Positions 58,593-64,000 of a stretch of DNA of 64,000 nt are shown piece by piece (position 1 is the first letter of the stretch; each line of letters opens with the position of its first letter). The translations under genes were made by a program, and so were the position numbers. Under the pieces are notes generated by a model. It made no database searches, had not been told where the DNA came from, and worked only from the letters and a program-made list of their open reading frames with translations. The stretch spans positions 227,638-291,637 of the forward strand of contig NZ_NFHH01000002.1 of the NCBI RefSeq assembly GCF_002161285.1. The letters are read 5' to 3'. This stretch comes from Blautia sp. An81 (GTDB taxonomy: Bacteria; Bacillota; Clostridia; Lachnospirales; Lachnospiraceae).

Positions 58593-59510
58593 TTACATCC
58601 GGTCCTTTCGCTGGGGTGCCGGCGGCAGCTTCTGGACAATGGATTCGTTGTAGGCGACTTTTCCATTGCCAGCGTCATACGGTGTTTTCTCCACCGTATC
58701 CTGCGCATACTGCTTATACCAGGCAGCGCCGTCCACAGATTGGACCGTCTCAAAGCTGCCATGGGTAGGCGCCGCATATTGGTCAGCGCTGTAGAGGGCA
58801 AATTCCCGGCTGCCGGCATCCGTTTTTTCCACGCCGGTCATCCGTCCGCCGCCGATTTCCATGTTCGAGTAGGTGGCAGCATCCGGAGCAGAGGTGTCGA
58901 TTCCCATGTAGGAGGCATAGGCTTTTGCCGCATCCTCCCCTTTGATAGAGCCGACCTGCCCGTAATTGCCCTGGGCGATATTGCTGATCACGTGATTGGC
59001 AAAGTCTCCGCCTTTCTTGAGCGAGGACTGATAGAGCATATTCCCGACGCTGGGCCCTTCCGAATAGTGGGTAGCAGCATTGACGGCTTCCCGCTGTACC
59101 TGGCGTCCCACTGCACCGGCAAGCCCTCCGGAGAGAAAGCTGCCGCCAACGGCTGCGCTTCCGGGAGAGGATGCCCTGCGGTATCCGCCGCCACCACCAT
59201 GCCCATGGAAGGCTCCGGCAAGGCCCCGGCCTGCAATGAGCAGCTCCGCCATCATGTTCCCGCCGGTGTTTCCTACATTAATCCCCAGGGATGCCATAAA
59301 GCTGTCGATCTTCTGGGAAACCTTGAGGAAAGCAATGGCACAGAGGAACCAGATGAACACATTTCCGGTCACGGCTTCCTTTCCCTGTTCTGCTACGGCT
59401 TCCTCCACCTGGGCTTCTGTCAGCTCTGCCGCAAAGACCGGCATGGAGCAGAACAAAACCAGGCAGGAAACCAGTACCAGGGCAGTGAGGATTGGTTTTT
59501 TGTATTTCAT
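58593..59510 (-). CDS. Conjugative channel membrane protein, Gly-rich, with signal peptide
   Basis: The 305-residue protein has a signal peptide (MKYKKPILTALVLVSCLVLFCSMPVFAA) and one further helix (NVFIWFLCAIAFLKV), a Gly/His-rich middle (AFHGHGGGGGYRRASSPG) and a soluble C-terminus rich in Tyr, Ala and Gly. Its stop is immediately next to the hydrolase ATG. GAGGAG lies before the start at 59510. Common in ICEs of this group; no biochemical function known to me. Confidence 0.72.
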   Translation of the reverse strand: MKYKKPILTALVLVSCLVLFCSMPVFAAELTEAQVEEAVAEQGKEAVTGNVFIWFLCAIAFLKVSQKIDSFMASLGINVGNTGGNMMAELLIAGRGLAGAFHGHGGGGGYRRASSPGSAAVGGSFLSGGLAGAVGRQVQREAVNAATHYSEGPSVGNMLYQSSLKKGGDFANHVISNIAQGNYGQVGSIKGEDAAKAYASYMGIDTSAPDAATYSNMEIGGGRMTGVEKTDAGSREFALYSADQYAAPTHGSFETVQSVDGAAWYKQYAQDTVEKTPYDAGNGKVAYNESIVQKLPPAPQRKDRM

Positions 59511-59525
59511 GGACTCCTCCTTTCA

Positions 59526-60236
59526 TCAGAGTGATAACGGGTTTGCGAGGAAGGTGCCGACCATGCTGGTAAACAGCCGCAGGCACCAGGCGTTCATCAG
59601 TAGCAGGAAGAACTGTCCGCCCAGCATCCGGCACCAGGATTTGAAGATGTTCCCGGTGGACTGGGAGGCACCTGTGGCAAAGGCAACCGGCGCCGTGTAG
59701 ACCAGCACTCCCAAAAGGATGTAGCGTTCCGCTGCCTCAAAGAGCAGCTTGATGTAATTCCACGCCAAAATCAAAACTAAAATCAGGGCGATAATCGCCA
59801 CGGCTCCATTGGCGCATACACCCAGGATGACGGTGATGACTGAATTGAAGCTGGCAAAATCCAGGGAGGGAAGCTCCTCCGTTAAGATCCAGTCATAAGG
59901 CGTCCCGGCGATGCCAAGGAGCAGGTTCACGATGTCTTCCGCATAAAAGGCCAGGAAGATAAAAATAAAAGAACGGATGGAAAGTTTCAGGGGATCCTCC
60001 GCTTCGATTCCGGCACCCATGAAGTAGTTCTTGAAAAGCTGCCACACCCAGTTTAAGAGGATGAGGCCAAGAGCCAGTGCCAGAAACACATCGTACATGG
60101 TTTCAGCTGCAGGAAAATAGCGCAGGAACGTGTCCATGGAGCAGCCGAGGGCGCCCAGGACTGAAGTGGTGATCAGATCCAGGATGTTCATGACCTGTTC
60201 TGCGATCCATTCCACGATTCCGTCCAGTATTCCCAT
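59526..60236 (-). CDS. VirB6/TrbL-like polytopic channel protein
   Basis: The 236-residue protein has six helices (…VFLALALGLILLNWVWQLFKNYFM, SIRSFIFIFLAFYAEDIVNLLLGI, VITVILGVCANGAVAIIALILVLILAWNYIKLLF, YILLGVLVYTAPVAFAT…). The size, topology and position between the pilin-like and hydrolase genes match the VirB6-type subunit of Gram-positive type IV secretion. AAAGGAGG precedes the ATG. Confidence 0.8.
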   Translation of the reverse strand: MGILDGIVEWIAEQVMNILDLITTSVLGALGCSMDTFLRYFPAAETMYDVFLALALGLILLNWVWQLFKNYFMGAGIEAEDPLKLSIRSFIFIFLAFYAEDIVNLLLGIAGTPYDWILTEELPSLDFASFNSVITVILGVCANGAVAIIALILVLILAWNYIKLLFEAAERYILLGVLVYTAPVAFATGASQSTGNIFKSWCRMLGGQFFLLLMNAWCLRLFTSMVGTFLANPLSL

Positions 60237-60257
60237 GTGGTTTCCTCCTTTCCGGGC

Positions 60258-60635
60258 TTATCCGCTGTATGTGCCTCCGGCAAAGAACGGGGTAATGTAT
60301 GCCATAATAAAACCAAGGCCGTTCAGAATCGCCCAGGTAATGATGATCCGCTTCAGCCAGGCACGGCTCTCATCCACGGTCTTGCCGGATTTCGAGAAAT
60401 TCATCAAAAGCAGCGCCACGGATGCGGTCACTACGGCGGCAATGGTGGATATGAGGACGATCTGGTTATAAACATCCTTCATGATCTCATTGGCCTTGTC
60501 CCACATATTGGAAGCAAGCACCGGCTGGACATTCGCTGCGATAAGCGTAAAGAGCAGGAAGGCTGCGTAGAGGTATTTCCCGTAGCAGACCGTCCGCTTT
60601 TTCTCCGGTGAAGAGTTTGCAGGTAACTGTTTCAT
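60258..60635 (-). CDS. VirB2/TrbC-like pilin-type membrane protein
   Basis: The 125-residue protein has an N-terminal signal-like helix (YLYAAFLLFTLIAANVQPVLA), a short linker, and two further helices (VLISTIAAVVTASVALLLMNF and IIITWAILNGLGFIMAYITPFF). This is the VirB2/TrbC two-helix layout. AAGGAGGTC precedes the ATG. It is the first gene of the transfer operon, downstream of a leader with two strong hairpins. Confidence 0.75.
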   Translation of the reverse strand: MKQLPANSSPEKKRTVCYGKYLYAAFLLFTLIAANVQPVLASNMWDKANEIMKDVYNQIVLISTIAAVVTASVALLLMNFSKSGKTVDESRAWLKRIIITWAILNGLGFIMAYITPFFAGGTYSG

Positions 60636-60658
60636 GTATGACCTCCTTCATTGATCTT

Positions 60659-60858
60659 GAAAAAACGGACGGGATTGCTTTTCCCGCCCGTGCTTATAAT
60701 TTCCTGCCTCAAAAAGCAAAAGCAGCCCGGTCAATGCGGACTACTTCTGCAAAGCCATATGAAGTTGTTGAAGGGAAACCTCCTTTCCCTGCACGAAAAA
60801 ACGCAGCCAATCCGGGCGGGAGGCTGCCGCCTTTGGATGCGCTGCGTTTTTACTGCAT
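60659..60858 (-). promoter_or_regulatory. Leader of the transfer operon with tandem terminator-like hairpins
   Basis: On the minus strand, a large stem AACGCAGC…GCTGCGTT plus TTTTT (60797-60850) is followed by GGAAAGGAGG (60779-60788), a six-codon open frame ATG…TAG (60742-60759), and a second hairpin GGGCGGGA-AAAGCAA-TCCCGTCC plus a T-run (60660-60691) just before the pilin ribosome site. The 360-bp gap 60636-60995 has no other gene. This looks like an attenuation-type control of transfer expression. Confidence 0.5.
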
Positions 60859-60995
60859 ATAATTTTGACAGTACCTATTGTAACACGGGGAAATTTACGG
60901 CACAATCGCAAAACCGTGCCAGTTTCGTGCGAAACCGGGAAGAATGTGTGCCACGTTCAGAACGAAGAGAAAGTGAAAATGTTTGGGGAGATAAA

Positions 60996-61250
60996 TTATT
61001 CCGAACCTGGGAGATGGACATCCCGAAAGAAGGTGTTATAGTCCACCTGAAAGATCTGGGACAGACCAGCAAGGACCGAGATGCGGATGCTGTAGGTACC
61101 GCCTTCGATCTGAGAGTAGATGCTCCGGGTGATGTCGAGATCCATAAGCTGCAGTTTGGAAACCACCTGGTCCTGCGTCAGTTTCCGCTCCATACGGAGG
61201 GAGCGGATGGTTTCGCCAATCTGAATATTCTGTTTCAGTTTTTGTTCCAT
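60996..61250 (-). CDS. Small XRE-family regulator
   Basis: The 84-residue product has an XRE helix-turn-helix (IGETIRSLRMERKLTQDQVVSKLQLMDLDITRSIYSQIEGGTYSIRISVLAGLSQIFQVDYNTFF). GGAGGCTT precedes the ATG at 61250. The layout with DITRSIYSQIE recalls regulators of clostridial ICEs that act on transfer promoters. It reads leftward after the other XRE gene. Confidence 0.8.
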   Translation of the reverse strand: MEQKLKQNIQIGETIRSLRMERKLTQDQVVSKLQLMDLDITRSIYSQIEGGTYSIRISVLAGLSQIFQVDYNTFFRDVHLPGSE

Positions 61251-61327
61251 GAAAGAAGCCTCCTTTTTCGTGTTTCCGGGAGTATGCCGAAACCGATCTC
61301 GTGAATTTGCAATGTATTCATTGCAAA

Positions 61328-61352
61328 ACCGCAGGGGCTTAGGCCCTGCGGT
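61328..61352 (-). terminator. Terminator after the upstream XRE gene
   Basis: On the minus strand ACCGCAGGG-CCTAAGC-CCCTGCGGT then TTTTG; its first bases reach the gene's stop. Confidence 0.75.
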
Positions 61353-61693
61353 CAGTTCTGTTTCTCTACCAGGGAGGCTTTGGAGAGCAGCTCCTGGATC
61401 GTTTCGATGGTTTTGTTATCCAGGGAGCTGACATATTGGATGAGGTTTAAGGCAGCCGGTGACATCCTGTAATCATGCGCCTGGCATAAAAGCCAGCGAT
61501 CCATAGACAGGCTGAAGGTTTTGGAAAGGACCATGGCAACTTCCAGAGATGGAAGTTGTTGTCCACGTTCAATCTTGGTATAGTATGAATAGGAAATGCC
61601 TGCTTTTTCTGCAGCATATTCCTGGGTGTATCCGAGCTGGAGCCGTCGTTCCTTCAGGATCCTGCCGATCCGCCTGATTTCAGATTGTTCCAT
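61352..61693 (-). CDS. XRE-family regulator (ImmR/Xre-like)
   Basis: The 113-residue protein has an N-terminal XRE domain (RIGRILKERRLQLGYTQEYAAEKAGISYSYYTKIERGQQLPSLEVAMVLSKTFSLSMDRW) and a helical C-terminus. AGGGGGTG is upstream of the ATG at 61693. It is divergent from 61826-62530 and the gap between them holds operator-like repeats (61732-61808), so it probably represses both directions, as immunity-type regulators do. Confidence 0.83.
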   Translation of the reverse strand: MEQSEIRRIGRILKERRLQLGYTQEYAAEKAGISYSYYTKIERGQQLPSLEVAMVLSKTFSLSMDRWLLCQAHDYRMSPAALNLIQYVSSLDNKTIETIQELLSKASLVEKQN

Positions 61694-61731
61694 GTTCTTT
61701 ACACCCCCTTTCCATGTTTGCCTTTATGGTA

Positions 61732-61808
61732 AGACATAAATAGTGTCTGAACCACACACTATTTATGCTCATAACAGACACAAATAATGCTTGTTACAGA
61801 CATAAATA
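61732..61808. promoter_or_regulatory. Divergent control region with repeated operator
   Basis: AGACATAAATA occurs at 61732 and 61798 and AGACACAAATA at 61776: steps of 44 and 22 bp. The first is part of a perfect 12-bp inverted repeat CATAAATAGTGT (61735-61746) / ACACTATTTATG (61756-61767). It lies between the XRE gene and the divergent gene at 61826. Confidence 0.65.
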
Positions 61809-61825
61809 AAGCGGGAGGAAGGACG

Positions 61826-62530
61826 ATGCAGAAGGGAAAGTATTACCGGATGAGGAAAGAACTGGTATGGGGAGCGGGCATCCTGGCTGCCCTGCTTCTT
61901 ATTTTCACAGTTTTTGGGAAAATGAAAGATACAGCAGATGCGCCGCAACAGGAGGAGTTCACTCCTATGGAGTTTAAAGAACTGCCAGCAGTCCAGTCGG
62001 AATTGTCGGATCCGGAGGGCTGTTATCTTTGCGGTACGGCACAGGAAAGCCTGATGGGATATTTCCGGCAGTTTGATGATCTGGGGATCATCAGCGTAAA
62101 CCAGTGGTATGTGCTGGATTTCGGCATCCTGCCTTATGAGGAGGACGGAGCAGATACCAGTGGCACCAGGACTGCCATGACAGGCACAGGGGAAGGCGGA
62201 GACTTCTTTTCCAGCACACAGACACCCTCCCGTGGGATTTCCACGGTGGAAATCAGCTATGGGGAAGATAGCATCCTGAATGTGGAGAAGGCAAAAAACA
62301 TTCTTTGCCAGGGATGCCTGGATAAGCTGCTCGCTGTCATGGAAACCTACGGACCAGAAGGGGAGGATCCAGAGCCCAGGGATCTCTGCCTGGTGGATTT
62401 TCAGACACTGGAGCTGTATTCCCTGCAGGAGCAGTATGCCAGCTACTACATCAGGGATTATTATGTACGGCTGGATCAGACGGAAGACGGGATGGAGGTG
62501 GAGGCGGTCTATGCGCCAGTGCGGGATTGA
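61826..62530 (+). CDS. Membrane-anchored protein with two C-x2-C motifs, unknown function
   Basis: The 234-residue protein starts at the ATG 61826 (MQKGKYYRMRKELVW) with GGGAGGAAGG upstream. One N-terminal helix (about 14-32), then an outer domain with C-Y-L-C (about 67-70) and C-Q-G-C (about 171-174), suggestive of metal binding or a disulphide pair. Its gene is divergent from the XRE regulator and thus likely under its control. Unknown family. Confidence 0.65.
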   Translation: MQKGKYYRMRKELVWGAGILAALLLIFTVFGKMKDTADAPQQEEFTPMEFKELPAVQSELSDPEGCYLCGTAQESLMGYFRQFDDLGIISVNQWYVLDFGILPYEEDGADTSGTRTAMTGTGEGGDFFSSTQTPSRGISTVEISYGEDSILNVEKAKNILCQGCLDKLLAVMETYGPEGEDPEPRDLCLVDFQTLELYSLQEQYASYYIRDYYVRLDQTEDGMEVEAVYAPVRD

Positions 62531-62626
62531 CGGGAAATTCCATGGAAAATCAGGCAGGCTGCCACTATGCTATCCGGACCGCATATGGTATGATGAAAGT
62601 ATTCTAAGGGAAGGGAGCGGGATGTG

Positions 62627-62884
62627 ATGCAGGAGCAGGAATGTACGCTGGATCTGAATACAATCGAGGCGGCAGTCGCCGGGGAGAAATGGGCGCTGGA
62701 GAAGGTGCTGGCATATTATGCGGATTATATTGAAGAACTGGCGACAGTAGAAGTCGAACAGCCAGATGGAAGCGTGAAAAAGGTTGTGGATGAGGATTTA
62801 AAACAGCAGATCGGGATGAAGCTGCTGGAAGAGATCCCGAAGTTTCCGCTGGAGGAAGCGAAGAAACAGGCGGCGGAGGAATGA
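62627..62884 (+). CDS. HTH_16-like small helix-turn-helix protein
   Basis: The 85-residue product (MQEQECTLDLNTIEAAVAGEKWALEKVLAYYADYIEELATVEVEQPDGSVKKVVDEDLKQQIGMKLLEEIPKFPLEEA…) has the same layout as the frame at 21305-21544: an N-terminal helix pair and a C-terminal D-E-x-L-K-Q-x-I…L-x-x-A-I/P-K-F helix. A GTG one codon earlier may also serve; GGGAG lies upstream. Typical small regulator of Tn916/clostridial ICEs. Confidence 0.7.
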   Translation: MQEQECTLDLNTIEAAVAGEKWALEKVLAYYADYIEELATVEVEQPDGSVKKVVDEDLKQQIGMKLLEEIPKFPLEEAKKQAAEE

Positions 62885-62915
62885 GAAGGAAATTGGAATT
62901 TGTGGTGATGAGGAA

Positions 62916-63494
62916 ATGACAGAAGAAACTAAATTAAAAATAATGAATGAACTGCAACAGCATGGATATGCCATAAACAATATCAATGATTTGTTTAATA
63001 TATCTCATAAAGATAGAAAACTTATTCCTTATTTGTTAGAATTGCTCGACTACTTATCTGATGAAAGAGATAAAGAATTTGTTGTACGTTGTTTAGGGGT
63101 AAAGGGATTTACAGAAGCAATACCGAAGTTGTTAACAGAGTTTAAAAGTGCAAAGAATAATTATTACCGTTGGGCGATTGCAAATTCAATCAATATTATA
63201 CACAGTATGACAATAGAAAAAGAGCTGATCGAGTTGTCATCAAGCAAAAAATATGGTACTGGACGGCAAATGTTAGTGCTTTCTTTGGGAGAATATAAGT
63301 CGGATTTATCATTAAACTGTTTGGTCAGTCTCTTAAATGACGAAGAAGTAAGAGGTCACGCTTTACAGGCATTAGGAAAATGCGGAAATCCTGAAGTATT
63401 ATCATATATTGAAATGTACTGTAATTCTGAGAATAATTGGATAAAGAAGGTAGCAATCAATGCAGCTAAAAAAATCAAAAGAAAATATCTATAA
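62916..63494 (+). CDS. HEAT-repeat protein, AT-rich accessory gene
   Basis: The 192-residue protein is made of helical pairs (LIPYLLELLDYLSDERDKEFVVRCLGVKGFTEAIPKLLTEF; LNCLVSLLNDEEVRGHALQALGKCGNPEVLSYIEMYC), i.e. HEAT-like repeats. GATGAGG precedes the ATG. The AT content differs sharply from the ICE genes on its left. HEAT proteins of this size often serve as immunity or adaptor proteins for toxins, but there is no toxin gene visible here. The start of a second accessory region. Confidence 0.7.
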   Translation: MTEETKLKIMNELQQHGYAINNINDLFNISHKDRKLIPYLLELLDYLSDERDKEFVVRCLGVKGFTEAIPKLLTEFKSAKNNYYRWAIANSINIIHSMTIEKELIELSSSKKYGTGRQMLVLSLGEYKSDLSLNCLVSLLNDEEVRGHALQALGKCGNPEVLSYIEMYCNSENNWIKKVAINAAKKIKRKYL

Positions 63495-63563
63495 AGCCTA
63501 AATTGTAGTGCAGATAATTGGAAGTGTGAGAGGTGCTCTTTGAAATATTGAAAGGCAATTGCG

Positions 63564-63784
63564 ATGGATAATTTTTTAAAGCTGAGCAATTCCACAATAG
63601 ATACATACAATTATATGAGCATATTGTGGTAGTGACGCTCATAGATGGAACCACTATCGAAGGTCTATACAATGATGATTTTTATGAAGACGAGGCGATA
63701 TTAATAAGTCATATAAACAGTTCAAATGTAGCAATAGTTAAGATAGATGATATACAGAAAATGGAATTGTCTCCTTTGGACTAA
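63564..63784 (+). pseudogene. Small frameshifted gene, unknown family
   Basis: The ATG at 63564 opens MDNF… but the frame is lost at a run of six T (63572-63577). One base added there gives MDNFFKAEQFHNRYIQLYEHIVVVTLIDG…, open to 63784. The protein part looks real (beta-strand pattern VVVTLIDGTTIEGLYNDDF…VAIVKIDDIQKME), so the run may be a mutation, sequencing error or slippage site. It lies 70 bp after the HEAT gene and may be its partner. Confidence 0.45.
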
Positions 63785-64000
63785 ATAGCAAAGCTTTGTG
63801 ATAATAAGTTATTGTGAACTATAACTTATTCAATAAATCTAAAACTGTAATTTGGAAGGAGTAATTTTATGACAAAAAAATCGAGGGCGTAAAATTTTCT
63901 GTGTCTATGGGAAAAATTCTTCTTTGATAAGAAACGGATATGTATAATTGCCTTGTCGGAACTTCTGCTTTTTGGCTGTCGAATTACTTATCTGTTTATA
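63785..64000. other. Right edge, no intact gene
   Basis: GGAAGGAG and an ATG at 63870 open only a 7-codon frame (MTKKSRA) that breaks at a run of A. A different frame runs off the window (EKFFFDKKRICIIALSE…) and looks like the start of a membrane protein. It could be another frameshifted or partial gene; I cannot decide. Confidence 0.35.

Noticed and set aside
58530..59534. 334-codon plus-strand frame
   Set aside because: Antisense to the Gly-rich membrane protein gene; composition follows the complementary codons.

Overview
The window looks like part of a large integrative conjugative element (ICE) from a gut Clostridia/Lachnospiraceae-type Firmicute. The evidence is strong AGGAGG-type ribosome sites, frequent TTG/GTG starts in overlapping operons, a PrgI/VirB4-type secretion apparatus, a surface adhesin with a sortase-like anchor, and families typical of gut Clostridia.

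Layout. The ICE backbone lies on the minus strand at both sides: 1-2.33 kb (unknown protein, membrane protein, SSB) and 45.6-61.7 kb (small regulators, sigma-like protein, zinc-ribbon protein, adhesin, VirB4, lysozyme/C39 hydrolase, VirB6-like, VirB2-like, XRE regulators). Between them, all on the plus strand, sits about 43 kb of cargo (2.4-45.5 kb). It is a head-to-tail array of peptide-antibiotic-type ABC transporter modules, each with its own regulator: (0) BlaI/BlaR1 plus ABC; (1) a truncated Bce-like module; (2) two-component system plus MacB-like ABC; (3) two-component system, four FtsX permeases and one ATPase; (4) two-component system plus LanFEG-like ABC and PspC; (5) ECF sigma factor plus ABC. 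Modules 1 to 5 each end in a paralogous gene of about 137 codons for an OmpR-type winged-helix output domain with no receiver domain. Each copy carries a terminator hairpin that includes its last codons and stop. In modules 1 and 3 this gene is translationally coupled to a gene for a degenerate kinase-ATPase-like protein. These five orphan output-domain genes are the most unusual feature here.

Nested elements. Module 3 is broken up by later arrivals. A 7.8 kb mobilizable element (18018-25831; TndX/TnpX-like serine recombinase, Tn916/ICEBs1-like oriT and relaxase; cargo WYL regulator, YoaP-type acetyltransferase and SPL-like radical SAM protein) is inserted at a GA dinucleotide inside an XRE regulator gene. 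Joining the two halves restores the reading frame. An IS110-family element (about 29.05-30.79 kb) sits between two FtsX genes. Module 1 is a partial, mosaic copy of module 3, fused at about 7046 to the start of a sigma-like gene from another conjugative element.

How it works together (inference). Two of the two-component systems appear to act on four-site, 11-bp-phased direct repeats placed just upstream of the -10 of their transporter operons (26274-26326 and 37399-37451). The first matches repeats in front of its own response regulator gene (14622-14651), which ties regulator and transporter together across the inserted DNA. The orphan winged-helix proteins could bind or compete at such sites, or their genes could serve as homology for adding and exchanging modules. 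Neither role is shown by sequence alone.
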